Below, piece after piece: positions 19,422 through 30,357 of a stretch of DNA of 35,832 nt. Made by a program: the position numbers and the translations under genes. Numbering within the stretch: position 1 is the first letter of the stretch; every line of letters begins with the position of its first letter. The notes under the pieces were generated by a model, which worked only from the letters and a program-made list of their open reading frames with translations, searched no databases and had not been told where the DNA came from. Source of the DNA: Rhizobiaceae bacterium (GTDB lineage: Bacteria > Pseudomonadota > Alphaproteobacteria > Rhizobiales > Rhizobiaceae); the NCBI GenBank assembly GCA_020628035.1, contig JAHDFS010000010.1:1-35832 (forward strand), given 5' to 3'.

Positions 19422-20571
19422 CCGAATAGAAAGAGGGGCAGTCGCCAATTGGTTTTGGACAGTTGACCGGTTTTTGCTGATCGCATTTATCGTGCTTATT
19501 CTTCTTGGATTTATGCTTTCTTTTTCAGCCAGTCCAGCGGTTGCAGAGCGCATTGGGCTCGATAGCTTTCACTTTGTAAAACGATTTGCCATTTTTATGG
19601 TGCCAACGGTTATCATTATGATTGCGATATCGTTCTTAGATTCAAGGATGGTACGCCGCGCAGCCGCATTATTGCTCGTCGGTTCATTGGTAATGATGGT
19701 GCTCACACTGTTTATTGGCGGTGAGATTAAGGGTTCGCGCCGCTGGTTATCCATTGCCGGCTTTGGTCTACAGCCATCTGAATTTATGAAGCCTGCCTTT
19801 GTCGTGATCTGTGCTTGGCTCTTTTCTGAGCGCAGTCGGCATCCTGAAATTCCGGGTAATCTGTTTGCCATTATTCTCTTTGGTATTGTCGCGGCGCTTT
19901 TGGTTGCTCAACCAGATTTAGGGCAGACTATTTTGACCGCGGCCGTTTGGGGCGCCATGTTCTTTATGGCTGGCATGCCATGGGTGTGGATCATTGCGCT
20001 TGGGGGATTGGCCATTGCTGGATTTGTGACCGCCTATACAATTTTCCCCCATGTGGCGGGACGTATTGATCGGTTTTTAACCGGCGAGGGTGATACCTTC
20101 CAGGTTGATACCGCGCGCGAAGCAATCATCAGCGGTAATTGGTTTGGTATGGGCCCGGGGGAGGGAACGATCAAACGGATTATTCCCGATAGCCATGCCG
20201 ACTTTATTTTTGCCGTGGCTGCGGAAGAATTTGGCATCATCTTCTGCATAGCCTTGGTGGCGATCTTTGCCTTTATCGTATTGCGCACGCTGTTGCATGC
20301 CGCGCGCGAAACAGATGAATTTATCCGTTTAGCCGTCTCGGGTCTTGCGCTGCTCATTGGCGCACAAGCCATGATCAATATCGGTGTAAATCTGGAACTT
20401 CTGCCCGCGAAAGGCATGACCTTGCCACTCATTTCATATGGTGGTTCTTCCATGTTGGCGATTGCTATTACCGTTGGATTTATTCTGGCCTTAACACGTC
20501 ATCGCCCGGAAAAACGCGCGCGGAATAAAATAGTTATGCCAAGTAAGGCAAAACCGTCTATGGCAGTTTAG
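19414..20571 (+). CDS. ftsW: Lipid II polymerase FtsW (SEDS family)
   Basis: [59 protein letters not shown] 19414 preferred; overlaps murD stop by 8 nt. Confidence 0.95.
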   Translation: MVSRIERGAVANWFWTVDRFLLIAFIVLILLGFMLSFSASPAVAERIGLDSFHFVKRFAIFMVPTVIIMIAISFLDSRMVRRAAALLLVGSLVMMVLTLFIGGEIKGSRRWLSIAGFGLQPSEFMKPAFVVICAWLFSERSRHPEIPGNLFAIILFGIVAALLVAQPDLGQTILTAAVWGAMFFMAGMPWVWIIALGGLAIAGFVTAYTIFPHVAGRIDRFLTGEGDTFQVDTAREAIISGNWFGMGPGEGTIKRIIPDSHADFIFAVAAEEFGIIFCIALVAIFAFIVLRTLLHAARETDEFIRLAVSGLALLIGAQAMINIGVNLELLPAKGMTLPLISYGGSSMLAIAITVGFILALTRHRPEKRARNKIVMPSKAKPSMAV

Positions 20572-20581
20572 GACAGGCATA

Positions 20582-21706
20582 ATGGATCAAAAGGTATTTT
20601 TGTTAAGCGCAGGTGGCACCGGTGGTCATTTGTTCCCCGCTCAGGCTTTGTCCGTCGAATTGAGCGCGCGAGGTCATAAGGTTCATCTGGCAACAGACAA
20701 TCGCGCCAGCCGCTATGCTGATACCTTTCCATGTGACGAAATGCATATCGTGCCATCGTCTACAATTGGGTCCAAAAATCCGTTCAAGGTCGCCAAAGCT
20801 CTTTGGACGTTGTTTCAAGGCATGCGAAAATCCAGCCATATTATCCGGACTTTGCGTCCAAACGCTGTGATTGGATTTGGTGGTTATCCGACACTGCCGC
20901 CTTTACTATCCGCGACACAAGCTGGAAAGCCGAGCATTTTACATGAGCAAAATGCGGTGATGGGTCGTGCGAATAAGTTGTTGGCCAATCGAGTAACGGC
21001 AATAGCCGGGGGATTTTTGCCAGCAAATTCGGGCCAATATGCCGATAAAACCATTGTCACCGGGAACCCGGTTCGACCTGCTGTGATTAAAGCGGCCGAA
21101 CAAGCCTACCAATCATCGGCTGGAGACGATGAGTTTAATTTGGTTGTTTTTGGTGGCAGTCAAGGTGCCCAGTTCTTTGGGGTGACCATTCCAAAAGCGA
21201 TTGCGGTAATGTCTGAAACATCAAGAAAACGTTTGAAGCTAACATTGCAAGCGCGGGATGAAGATGTTGAACAGGCAAAAGCTGCCTGTGCCGAGATGAA
21301 TATCGATGCTGAGATTTCGCCGTTCTTTGATGATATGGCCAAACGAATTGCCGACGCGCATCTGGTTATATCTCGTTCGGGAGCGTCAACCGTTTCTGAA
21401 CTTGCTGCGATTGGTCGTCCGGCCATCCTTGTTCCTTATCCATTTGCGCTTGATCATGATCAGGCGGCTAATGCGAAGGGTATGCTTGAAAAGGGTGGTG
21501 CAGAGGTTGTCGCGCAATCCGAACTTTCTGCTGAAAAACTCGCAGAGATGATCGAAAATCGCATGAATAATCCGCAGGAAGCAGAAAAAATGGCGGCAAA
21601 TGCCAAACTTGCGGGAAATTTAGAGGCGACCCGCTTGCTTGCCGATCTTGTTGAGGCTATGGCCGAAGGTACGTCAATTAAAGAATTTAAGGATCAGCAC
21701 GCATGA
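20582..21706 (+). CDS. murG: Undecaprenyl-PP-MurNAc-pentapeptide GlcNAc transferase
   Basis: [94 protein letters not shown]. Confidence 0.97.
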   Translation: MDQKVFLLSAGGTGGHLFPAQALSVELSARGHKVHLATDNRASRYADTFPCDEMHIVPSSTIGSKNPFKVAKALWTLFQGMRKSSHIIRTLRPNAVIGFGGYPTLPPLLSATQAGKPSILHEQNAVMGRANKLLANRVTAIAGGFLPANSGQYADKTIVTGNPVRPAVIKAAEQAYQSSAGDDEFNLVVFGGSQGAQFFGVTIPKAIAVMSETSRKRLKLTLQARDEDVEQAKAACAEMNIDAEISPFFDDMAKRIADAHLVISRSGASTVSELAAIGRPAILVPYPFALDHDQAANAKGMLEKGGAEVVAQSELSAEKLAEMIENRMNNPQEAEKMAANAKLAGNLEATRLLADLVEAMAEGTSIKEFKDQHA

Positions 21707-23112
21707 AGATGCCTGAAACAATCGGACTTGTACATTTCGTCGGTATCGGCGGCATTGGTATGAGTGGCATTGCCGAAGTTTTGCACAATTTGGGTTACAA
21801 GGTTCAAGGTTCTGACCAGTCAGATAGCGCCAATGTTCAAAGGCTGCGTGATAAAGGCATTGATGTCTTTATTGGTCATTCGGCGGCCAATCTGGGCGAC
21901 GCTGAGGTGCTGGTTGTTTCAACAGCGATCCGCAAAGATAATCCTGAATTGGTGGCAGCGCGCGAAAAACTTTTACCAGTTGTACGCCGCGCTGAAATGC
22001 TGGCGGAACTTATGCGTTTTCGCAATGCAATTGCCATTGGTGGCACGCATGGCAAAACCACAACAACTTCCATGGTTGCAACATTGCTTGAATCTGGTGG
22101 ACTTGATCCAACGGTGATTAATGGGGGTATTATTAACGCTTACGGCACCAATGCGCGCATGGGTGAGGGTAAGTGGATGGTGGTGGAAGCTGATGAATCC
22201 GACGGCACTTTCTTAAAGCTGCCGGCAGATATCGCGGTCATTACCAATATCGACCCTGAACATTTGGATCATTACGGAGACTTTGAAACGGTGAAAGCTG
22301 CCTTTGCGCAGTTTGTGGAAAATGTGCCGTTTTATGGTTTTGGCGTGCTTTGTATTGATCACCCTGAAGTCCAAGCATTGGCGAGCCGAATTTCAGATCG
22401 TCGAGTGGTGACTTATGGTCAAAACCCGCAAGCGGATGTTAGGTTCTTAAATTTAAGTCAAAAGGGTAGCACCTCGACCTTTGATATTGAAATTCGAGGG
22501 CGTGGTTCCAGTGAAGTTGTAAAAGTTGAAGGCCTGACATTGCCAATGCCGGGTTTGCATAATGTGTCCAATGCGACGGCTGCAATCACTGTCGCATTAG
22601 AGCTGGGTATGACGACTGAGGAGATCGCAGCAGGATTGTCTAAGTTCGGTGGTGTGAAACGTCGCTTTACGCATGTCGGTTCTTGGAACGGTATGGACAT
22701 TTTTGATGATTATGGCCACCATCCGGTTGAAATTAAAGCCGTGTTGAAAGCCGCACGTGATGCCTGTGAAGGCAAAGTCATAGCCGTTGTCCAACCCCAT
22801 AGATATACACGTTTGGAAAGCCTGTTTGATGATTTCTCATCATGCTTTAATGATGCGGATACGGTGATATTAGCGCCAGTATTTGCCGCTGGCGAAGAAC
22901 CGATTGAGGGCGCTGATTCAAAAAGCTTGGCGTCACGTCTTCGCACTGGGGGACACCGCGACGTTCGGTTGATTGATGGCCCGGCTGATTTGGCGCCAAT
23001 GGTAAAAACTATTGGATCTGAAGGCGACTTTTTATTGTGTCTAGGTGCTGGTAATATTACCCAATGGGCTGCTGCATTGCCGAAAGAACTTCAAAGTTTG
23101 GATGGAAGCTAA
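21703..23112 (+). CDS. murC: UDP-MurNAc--L-alanine ligase
   Basis: [81 protein letters not shown] overlap with murG. Confidence 0.97.
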   Translation: MKMPETIGLVHFVGIGGIGMSGIAEVLHNLGYKVQGSDQSDSANVQRLRDKGIDVFIGHSAANLGDAEVLVVSTAIRKDNPELVAAREKLLPVVRRAEMLAELMRFRNAIAIGGTHGKTTTTSMVATLLESGGLDPTVINGGIINAYGTNARMGEGKWMVVEADESDGTFLKLPADIAVITNIDPEHLDHYGDFETVKAAFAQFVENVPFYGFGVLCIDHPEVQALASRISDRRVVTYGQNPQADVRFLNLSQKGSTSTFDIEIRGRGSSEVVKVEGLTLPMPGLHNVSNATAAITVALELGMTTEEIAAGLSKFGGVKRRFTHVGSWNGMDIFDDYGHHPVEIKAVLKAARDACEGKVIAVVQPHRYTRLESLFDDFSSCFNDADTVILAPVFAAGEEPIEGADSKSLASRLRTGGHRDVRLIDGPADLAPMVKTIGSEGDFLLCLGAGNITQWAAALPKELQSLDGS

Positions 23113-23113
23113 T

Positions 23114-24085
23114 ATGGGCAATTACGATTGCAAAAATTTAGTTGCAGAACTTGGTGACAAACTCGATGGCATTCGAGGGCGCATCACTGAGGATGCCCCA
23201 TTGTCGCAAGTGACCTGGTTCCGCACAGGTGGTCCAGCGGCCGTTATGTTCCAGCCAGCGGATGAAGATGACCTTGCGAGTTTTTTGGCGCTTCTGCCTG
23301 AAAATGTGCGGGTGTTTCCCATTGGTGTTGGGTCCAATCTTTTGGTTCGCGATGGCGGTTTAAATGCAGTTGTTATCCGCTTGTCTGCCAAGGGGTTTGG
23401 CCAAACTGAACAGGTCTCATCGACGCAATTAATGGCCGGTGCTGCCTGTCCGGACAAACGTGTGGCTGCAGCAGCTCATGATGCGGGTATAGGCGGAATG
23501 CATTTTTATCATGGTATTCCTGGGGCAATCGGCGGTGCGCTGCGTATGAATGCCGGTGCAAATGGTCATGAGACAAAAGATTGTGTTGTTGCTGTCCATG
23601 CAGTTGATCGCCAGGGTAAGAAACATATTTTGAGCAACGCGAATATGAAATATTCATATCGCAAATCCGGCGCTCCCAAAGATCTGATCTTTACCAAAGC
23701 ATTGTTTGAAGGTGAGCAAACACCAAAAGCTGACATTAAAAAAGCGATGGATGAAGTGCAACATCACCGCGAGACGTCTCAGCCGATCAAAGAAAAAACT
23801 GGTGGTTCGACCTTTAAGAACCCACCTGGGCATTCCGCATGGAAAGTGATTGATGACGCTGGTTGTCGTGGATTGACCATTGGTGGTGCGCAAATGTCGC
23901 CGATGCATTGCAATTTCATGATTAATACCGGACCTGCGACCTCTTATGACCTTGAGAAGCTTGGCGAAACGGTGCGTCAGAAAGTTCTGCTACATTCTGG
24001 GATTCATTTAGAGTGGGAAATCCGGCGTTTGGGTGAATTTACACCTGGGCAAACGGTTGAAGCATTCATGGGGCAAATGCTTTAA
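23114..24085 (+). CDS. murB: UDP-N-acetylenolpyruvoylglucosamine reductase
   Basis: [85 protein letters not shown] 23114 preferred over the extended ORF start. Confidence 0.95.
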   Translation: MGNYDCKNLVAELGDKLDGIRGRITEDAPLSQVTWFRTGGPAAVMFQPADEDDLASFLALLPENVRVFPIGVGSNLLVRDGGLNAVVIRLSAKGFGQTEQVSSTQLMAGAACPDKRVAAAAHDAGIGGMHFYHGIPGAIGGALRMNAGANGHETKDCVVAVHAVDRQGKKHILSNANMKYSYRKSGAPKDLIFTKALFEGEQTPKADIKKAMDEVQHHRETSQPIKEKTGGSTFKNPPGHSAWKVIDDAGCRGLTIGGAQMSPMHCNFMINTGPATSYDLEKLGETVRQKVLLHSGIHLEWEIRRLGEFTPGQTVEAFMGQML

Positions 24086-24091
24086 TCGCGT

Positions 24092-24979
24092 TTACATAAG
24101 TGCATTACTCACTAATTTTCCAAATTTTCTAAACTCTTTTGCGCGCGGGGACCCTGCGCGCCAAGCGAGACCAATCGTGCGGCTGGGTTCGGGATCACCA
24201 AACCGCATGAGCTTGACCTCTTGCGACTTATTTTCAACCGGTAAGCTGATTTCCGGCAGTAAGGTCATACCTAATCCATTGCCAACCATCTGCACCAGTG
24301 TGGATAGGCTGGATGCTCCGAAGGTGGCAAAGCTAGATATTTCACGCAAATGACAATAGGTAAGTGCCTGCTCACGCAAGCAATGACCTTCTTCCAAAAG
24401 CATGAGTTCGCCATTTGCAAACATATCAGGTGTTGCATAGGCATCATTTCGACTTTCATGATCGGGTGGCATTGCAAGCACGAATTTGTCTTCTATAAGT
24501 GGCAAAGTCGCGATGAAATTGCTTTCAACAGGCAATGCAAGGATTAACAAATCGAGCTCGCCACTTTCCAGTTTTTCTAAAAGCAAATGTGTTTGCGTTT
24601 CATGCAAGACAAGATCTAATTCTGGCAAATCTTGACGGATATTTGGAAGGAGTTTTGGCAGCAAATAAGGAGCAATTGTGGGTATTACACCCAGCTGTAA
24701 CGTACCTTCAAGGCGGTCCTTTGTGCTTTGTGCAAATTCTGTAAGCTCGCGCATTTGTTCGGTGATTTTGCGACTGCGCGAAAGAAGCTCAAGTCCATGT
24801 TTTGTGATGATTGCGCGCTTATTATTTCGCTCAAACAGTAAAATATCCAATTCACGTTCGAGTTCTTTGATCTGCATGGAAAGGGCTGGTTGGCTGACTG
24901 CGCAATGTTCAGCAGCTTTACCAAAGTGATTAAAGCGCGCAACCGCTTCGAAATATTTGAGTTGTTTAAAGGTTGGCAT
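24092..24979 (-). CDS. oxyR: LysR-family peroxide regulator, OxyR-like
   Basis: LysR HTH (LKYFEAVARFNHFGKAAEHCAVSQPALSMQIKELERELDILLFER), OxyR-like GVIPTIAPYLLPKLLP and redox region LMLLEEGHCLREQALTYC with two Cys nine residues apart, as in E. coli OxyR C199/C208. Confidence 0.87.
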   Translation of the reverse strand: MPTFKQLKYFEAVARFNHFGKAAEHCAVSQPALSMQIKELERELDILLFERNNKRAIITKHGLELLSRSRKITEQMRELTEFAQSTKDRLEGTLQLGVIPTIAPYLLPKLLPNIRQDLPELDLVLHETQTHLLLEKLESGELDLLILALPVESNFIATLPLIEDKFVLAMPPDHESRNDAYATPDMFANGELMLLEEGHCLREQALTYCHLREISSFATFGASSLSTLVQMVGNGLGMTLLPEISLPVENKSQEVKLMRFGDPEPSRTIGLAWRAGSPRAKEFRKFGKLVSNALM

Positions 24980-25145
24980 AATCAGAAATACTAATTGATA
25001 TCTGTCAAAATTGCTAGATTTTCTTATTGTTAACTTTGGTTAAAATTTTCTTTTCGTTAAGATTTTATTATCTATATCTCGCGTATTCTCCAGCATTACG
25101 AATTTCGATTTTTAACCTTTCCGAGGTCGGCTTTTTGCGGAGGGT

Positions 25146-26075
25146 ATGATGCCTGATAAACATGTAGCGGTTCTGTATGGCGGTTTCTCGTCAGAACGCC
25201 CTGTCAGCCTTTCATCCGGCGAAGCTTGCGCAGATGGTTTAGAGCGTGCTGGCTACAAGGTTAGCCGTGTTGATGTGGATCGAAATCTGGCCCAAACTCT
25301 GCAGGAATTGAAACCAGATGTGTGTTTTAACGCGCTTCATGGTCCCTATGGTGAAGACGGTACAGTACAAGGTTTGCTTGAGTTTATGGAGATTCCATAT
25401 ACGCATTCAGGCGTGCTCGCCTCGGCGCTTGCAATGGATAAAGAACAAGCAAAAATCGTTGCCAAAGCAAAGGGCATTCCTGTCGCTGAAGCCAAAGTTC
25501 TTAACAGATTTGATTTCAAATCATCACATCCAATTCAGCCGCCATATGTGGTTAAACCTGTCGCTGAAGGTTCAAGCTTTGGCGTTGTGATGGTCAAAGA
25601 GGGACAATCTCATCCACCACAAATCATAACTTCAGATGAATGGACTTATGGTGATCGGGTCATGGCGGAGCGATTCGTGTATGGTCGCGAACTCACCTGT
25701 GCGGTGATGGGAAATGTTGCGCTTGGCGTAACCGAAATTTTCGCGGAAGGCTCAAGTTTCTACGACTTTGATGCCAAATACAAAAAAGGTGGTTCAAAAC
25801 ATCAATGTCCGGCAAAAATTTTACCAAATATTTACCAAAAGATTCAGACATTGGCATTGAAGGCCCATAGCGCGATTGGATGTCGTGGCGTTAGTCGATC
25901 AGATTTTCGTTATGATGACCGGTTTTCCGAGAATGGAGAGATCATTTGGCTGGAAGTTAATACTCAGCCTGGAATGACAGAAACTTCTCTTGTGCCTGAA
26001 TTGGCTCAGCATGCTGGGCATAGTTTCGAAGAATTAGTTAGTTGGATGGTGGAAGACGCTTCGTGTTCTCGTTGA
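25146..26075 (+). CDS. ddl: D-alanine--D-alanine ligase
   Basis: [101 protein letters not shown]. Confidence 0.96.
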   Translation: MMPDKHVAVLYGGFSSERPVSLSSGEACADGLERAGYKVSRVDVDRNLAQTLQELKPDVCFNALHGPYGEDGTVQGLLEFMEIPYTHSGVLASALAMDKEQAKIVAKAKGIPVAEAKVLNRFDFKSSHPIQPPYVVKPVAEGSSFGVVMVKEGQSHPPQIITSDEWTYGDRVMAERFVYGRELTCAVMGNVALGVTEIFAEGSSFYDFDAKYKKGGSKHQCPAKILPNIYQKIQTLALKAHSAIGCRGVSRSDFRYDDRFSENGEIIWLEVNTQPGMTETSLVPELAQHAGHSFEELVSWMVEDASCSR

Positions 26076-26995
26076 TTGAAAAAATCGCTGACTTGAAAAG
26101 TAGCTCTGCTTCAATGGGAAGTGGTGAGCAGACTTTTGCGCGTCGCCTGCTCAGACCGCTTGTTCGGCGTGTCACACGCGCGAGCGCTGATATCCTATCT
26201 GGCCATAAAAAAATTCCAAATCATCTTGGCACGTTTGCGACACTTGCATTCTTTGGCGGTGTGCTTAGCTACGCGACCGTAGCGGGCGGACACGGCGAAA
26301 CTGCTCTGCGCACCGTAACCTCTGCTGTTGGATTTTCCGTTGAAGAGATCAAAGTCTCGGGAAATATTGAAACATCTGACATCGATATTTTGCAGGAGCT
26401 CGGACTTGATGAAACGTCATCCTTGTTGACGCTTGATTTGACAAAGGCTCATGAAAAACTCTCTGCTTTGCCTTGGGTTCAACATGTTGAATTGTTGAAA
26501 ATCTATCCTGCGACATTGCATGTTAAGATCGAAGAGCGCCAAGCGTTTGCGATCTGGCAACATGGCGATCAGCTGTCTCTGATTGAGCGCGATGGCGATG
26601 TGATTGAAAACTATGACGGCGTGCGCAACACAGATCTTCCATTTTTTGTGGGCATTGGCGCTGAAATTCATGCGGCTCGCATGTATGATACACTCTCACG
26701 CTGGCCCTCTTACCTTGGTGAAGCCAAAGCGATCATCCGCGTGGCAGACCGCCGCTGGGATTTGCGGTTGAAAAATGGTGTCACGCTTCATTTGCCGGAA
26801 CAGGGCGTGGATGCGGCATTGGCACATTTTAAAGCCTTTGACGATAGTCAGGAAGTCTTGCGTCGCGATATTGCAGCTGTTGATCTGCGCATTTCAGATC
26901 GAGTGACAGTTCGATTGACACCTGAAGCGCTAGAACGTCGCAAGTCAGCTGTGCTTGAGCGCAGCAAAGAACTCAAGAAACGGGAAAAGTCATGA
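26063..26995 (+). CDS. ftsQ: Cell division protein FtsQ (start uncertain: TTG 26042, GTG 26063 or ATG 26114)
   Basis: Single TM segment, POTRA-type [23 protein letters not shown]...[31 protein letters not shown]; between ddl and ftsA. Confidence 0.92.
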   Translation: MFSLIEKIADLKSSSASMGSGEQTFARRLLRPLVRRVTRASADILSGHKKIPNHLGTFATLAFFGGVLSYATVAGGHGETALRTVTSAVGFSVEEIKVSGNIETSDIDILQELGLDETSSLLTLDLTKAHEKLSALPWVQHVELLKIYPATLHVKIEERQAFAIWQHGDQLSLIERDGDVIENYDGVRNTDLPFFVGIGAEIHAARMYDTLSRWPSYLGEAKAIIRVADRRWDLRLKNGVTLHLPEQGVDAALAHFKAFDDSQEVLRRDIAAVDLRISDRVTVRLTPEALERRKSAVLERSKELKKREKS

Positions 26996-28320
26996 GCTTA
27001 TTCCGTCAAAAGTCTTCGCTACCGCGTTTGAAGCCTCTGTCCAACAAGCGACCAACGATTGTCACAGTTCTTGATATTGGCTCGTCCAAAACCGTTTGCT
27101 TTATCGGGCGATTAACACCGCTGTCCGACAGTGAAGTACTTGCGCATCGCACGCACAAGGTCGAAATCATCGGTATTGGACACCAGAAATCGCGCGGCGT
27201 GAAAGCTGGCGTGATTATGGATATCGAACAGGTTGAAAACTCCGTTCGTTCCGCAGTTGACACAGCTGAGCGCATGGCAGGAGTGACGGTTGATTCTTTG
27301 ATCATCAATGTCACAGCAGGTCGCCTTAAGAGCGAGATCTTTACCGCTTCCATTGATTTAGGTGGCGAAGAGGTCGCCCATAGTGATTTGACGAAGGTTG
27401 TGAACTTGGTGACGAAGCGCACGCTGAGCCACGAACGTTCGATTTTGCATTCATTGCCAACTAGTTATGCGCTTGATGGCGAGCGCGGTATCATTGATCC
27501 AGAAGGCATGTATGGCGACAAGCTAGGTGTTGATTTGCATGTTTTGAGCGCAGATCGTGCACCACTTAAGAATTTAGAGATGTGCGTTAATCGCGGTCAT
27601 TTGACCGTCGAAGCAATGGTTGCAACACCTTATGCATCAGGACTTGCATCGCTGGTTGCTGATGAAGCCGAAATGGGGTGTGCTTGCGTTGACCTGGGTG
27701 GTGGAACCACCACGATTTCAGTCTTTAACGAAGGTAAGTTTATCTTTGCTGATGCTGTAGCACTGGGTGGCCATCACGTCACAATGGATCTTGCGCGCGG
27801 TTTAACCACCAGATTTGATGATGCTGAACGCATCAAGGTCATGCATGGTTCGTCCCTGCCTTCTGCTTGCGATGACAAGGATGTCATTTCCATTCCACCA
27901 ATCGGTGATGAAATGGGGGATCACTCCGCGCAAGTTTCAAAGGCTATGGTCGCACGAATCGTAAGAGCGCGCGTAGAGGAAACACTTGAGTTAGTTCGCG
28001 ATCGTATTCAACAGTCAGGCTATGCGCCAATTGTTGGAAAGCGGGTGATCTTAACAGGTGGTGCAAGTCAGCTCACGGGGTTAGCTGATAGTGCGAGACG
28101 AATATTGGCTAGAAATGTTCGGATCGGGCGACCCTTGGGAGTTTCCGGATTACCAGCTGCGGTTAAAGGCCCGGCCTTTTCAGCGGCGTCTGGATTAATG
28201 ATTTACCCACAAGTGGCAAATATCGAAGCCCATGGTTCGGAAAGAACCATGATGGCAGCGGCAAATGGAACAGGCGGACGGTTGGCGCAAATGGGCCAAT
28301 GGTTCAAAGAGAGTTTTTAA
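26992..28320 (+). CDS. ftsA: Cell division protein FtsA
   Basis: TVLDIGSSKTVCFIGRL, GVKAGVIMDIEQVENSVRSAVDTAERMAG, CACVDLGGGTTTISVFNEGKF, VILTGGASQLTGL; ATGA overlap with ftsQ. Confidence 0.97.
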   Translation: MSLFRQKSSLPRLKPLSNKRPTIVTVLDIGSSKTVCFIGRLTPLSDSEVLAHRTHKVEIIGIGHQKSRGVKAGVIMDIEQVENSVRSAVDTAERMAGVTVDSLIINVTAGRLKSEIFTASIDLGGEEVAHSDLTKVVNLVTKRTLSHERSILHSLPTSYALDGERGIIDPEGMYGDKLGVDLHVLSADRAPLKNLEMCVNRGHLTVEAMVATPYASGLASLVADEAEMGCACVDLGGGTTTISVFNEGKFIFADAVALGGHHVTMDLARGLTTRFDDAERIKVMHGSSLPSACDDKDVISIPPIGDEMGDHSAQVSKAMVARIVRARVEETLELVRDRIQQSGYAPIVGKRVILTGGASQLTGLADSARRILARNVRIGRPLGVSGLPAAVKGPAFSAASGLMIYPQVANIEAHGSERTMMAAANGTGGRLAQMGQWFKESF

Positions 28321-28383
28321 TTTCAAGGTTGCGGTACAAATACATGCGTCATGGCAACAAAAACCAAGGAAGGAACGGCTAAA

Positions 28384-30096
28384 ATGACTATTAATCTTCA
28401 GAAGCCGGATATTACTGAACTTAAACCACGCATCACTGTGTTCGGTGTTGGCGGTGGCGGTGGCAATGCCGTGAACAACATGATCACTGCAGGTTTGCAG
28501 GGTGTAGATTTCGTTGTGGCAAACACGGATGCGCAAGCGCTGACAATGTCAAAATCGGAACGGATCATCCAATTAGGTGTCGCTGTGACAGAAGGCCTAG
28601 GCGCTGGATCGCAGCCTGAAATTGGTGCAGCGGCCGCGGAAGAATGTTTTGACGAGATCAATGATCACCTTAATGGAACGCATATGTGCTTTGTAACAGC
28701 CGGTATGGGCGGTGGCACAGGCACAGGCGCTGCCCCAGTGGTTGCTAAGGCAGCCCGCCAAAAAGGTATTCTCACCGTAGGTGTTGTGACAAAACCATTT
28801 CATTTTGAAGGCCAGCGTCGCATGCGTCTTGCTGATCTTGGTATTGAAGAGCTGCAAAAGAACGTTGATACGCTCATTGTTATCCCGAACCAAAACTTGT
28901 TCCGGATCGCAAATGAGAACACAACATTTGCTGATGCCTTCTCAATGGCTGACCAAGTACTTTACTCAGGTGTTGCATGTATCACCGATTTGATGGTCAA
29001 AGAAGGTTTGATCAATCTTGACTTTGCTGATGTTCGTTCCGTTATGCGCGAGATGGGCAAAGCGATGATGGGTACAGGCGAAGCCTCAGGTGACGGCCGT
29101 GCAATGGCAGCTGCAGAAGCTGCAATTGCCAACCCACTGCTTGATGAAACATCAATGCGTGGTGCACAAGGTCTTCTCATCTCCATCACAGGTGGTCGCG
29201 ATATGACACTGTTTGAGGTTGATGAAGCAGCTACACGCATCCGCGAAGAAGTGGATCCTGAAGCGAATATCATTCTCGGCGCGACATTTGACGAATCTCT
29301 TGAAGGCATTATTCGTGTATCTGTTGTGGCAACAGGTATCGATTGTACTGCTGCTCAAATGGCAGACCGTACAGAAACAGATATGCGTCCAGCAATGGCA
29401 TCGATGCAGGCACAGCTTAACCAAAGAAGCGCAGCTGCTGAGAAAGCTCAGATTGAAGCATCAACACCGCCAGCTCCTGTTGAACAAGAGGCAACTGACG
29501 CTGCTATCATGACAGCTGAAGCTGAAATTGAGCGTGAACTTGAGATTGCTGCAAAGAATGAAATTGCTGCTCCTCAGAACAGATTGTTTGTACCTGAGGC
29601 GGCAACAGAAGCGCCAGCTCCTGTCGCAACACCTGCGCCTGCGCCGGTTATGAGCCAGCCAGAGCCTGCTCCAATGCCGGCTCCGGAAATGCCAAGTGCA
29701 CAGGTTCCAGCACCTGAAAGTGTGATGTCTGAAGCACCGGCACCAATGAGCCGTATGCCACAAATCGAAGACTTTCCGGCAACCGTGCAGGCTGAGATGG
29801 ATCGCGTGAAATCACCCGCTCCACAAGAAGCGGCGGAAGAAAAAGGTGCAAAGGGTCTCTTCAAGCGCATCAGCTCAAGCCTTGGCATGGGTGAAGAAGA
29901 TGTAACATCTGCTGCGCAAAAGGCGATTGAGCAACAATCTCCACAACCACGCCGTAGTTTGTCTTCTGATCAAGCATCAATGACAGGCGCACGTGGCAAT
30001 ATGGATGAGCAAGGACGTATTGCACCATCAACGCCAACTGCGTCGGATGACGAACAGCTTGAAATTCCAGCGTTTTTACGTCGCCAGGTAAGATAA
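28384..30096 (+). CDS. ftsZ: Cell division protein FtsZ with long Ala/Pro-rich C-terminal linker
   Basis: [58 protein letters not shown]-terminal peptide [15 protein letters not shown] 28384 preferred (AAGGAACGG upstream) over 28351. Confidence 0.97.
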   Translation: MTINLQKPDITELKPRITVFGVGGGGGNAVNNMITAGLQGVDFVVANTDAQALTMSKSERIIQLGVAVTEGLGAGSQPEIGAAAAEECFDEINDHLNGTHMCFVTAGMGGGTGTGAAPVVAKAARQKGILTVGVVTKPFHFEGQRRMRLADLGIEELQKNVDTLIVIPNQNLFRIANENTTFADAFSMADQVLYSGVACITDLMVKEGLINLDFADVRSVMREMGKAMMGTGEASGDGRAMAAAEAAIANPLLDETSMRGAQGLLISITGGRDMTLFEVDEAATRIREEVDPEANIILGATFDESLEGIIRVSVVATGIDCTAAQMADRTETDMRPAMASMQAQLNQRSAAAEKAQIEASTPPAPVEQEATDAAIMTAEAEIERELEIAAKNEIAAPQNRLFVPEAATEAPAPVATPAPAPVMSQPEPAPMPAPEMPSAQVPAPESVMSEAPAPMSRMPQIEDFPATVQAEMDRVKSPAPQEAAEEKGAKGLFKRISSSLGMGEEDVTSAAQKAIEQQSPQPRRSLSSDQASMTGARGNMDEQGRIAPSTPTASDDEQLEIPAFLRRQVR

Positions 30097-30119
30097 CGCT
30101 TTTAAAATTAATGAATTTG

Positions 30120-30157
30120 AAACGCAGCCGCACTAGTATGTGGCTGCGTTTTCATTT
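30120..30157 (+). terminator. Intrinsic terminator after ftsZ (end of dcw cluster)
   Basis: AAACGCAGCC (30120-30129) / GGCTGCGTTT (30142-30151), extendable by GCA/TGT with one wobble; followed by TTCATTT. Confidence 0.8.
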
Positions 30158-30172
30158 AGGCAAATAAGTCCG

Positions 30173-30206
30173 TTGTAATCCAATGTTACAATTGCGTTAC
30201 AATTGG
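30173..30206. repeat. Compound repeat upstream of lpxC: TTGTAA-N7-TTACAA plus 11-bp tandem repeat GTTACAATTG(C/G)
   Basis: TTGTAAtccaatgTTACAA inverted repeat (30173-30191); GTTACAATTGC (30185-30195) and GTTACAATTGG (30196-30206) in tandem. Confidence 0.55.
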
Positions 30207-30357
30207 AAATAAAGCGTGATTTGGAAAGAATCATGTTTCAGCATATTTTAAGCATGTGGCGGGGGACGCCTCTTAAAATTACAGAGTGAGTGGCAACAAA
30301 GATGCGTCGTATAATTTCGTTCGACTGTGTTGCGTAAAGATCGAATTGGGCAGTTTA

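Noticed and set aside
23045-23113. N-terminal extension of murB overlapping murC
   Set aside because: ATG 23114 just after the murC stop fits MurB better; the extension is murC in another frame
29461-29888. Minus-strand ORFs opposite the ftsZ linker (Cys/Arg/Trp-rich or Gly/Ala-rich)
   Set aside because: Product of the low-complexity Ala/Pro codons of the FtsZ linker on the other strand
30286-30357. N-terminal extension of lpxC from GTG 30286
   Set aside because: LpxC similarity begins at ATG 30358 (MHYDLNEFQATISRPATLSGVGVHSG); extension has no conserved character
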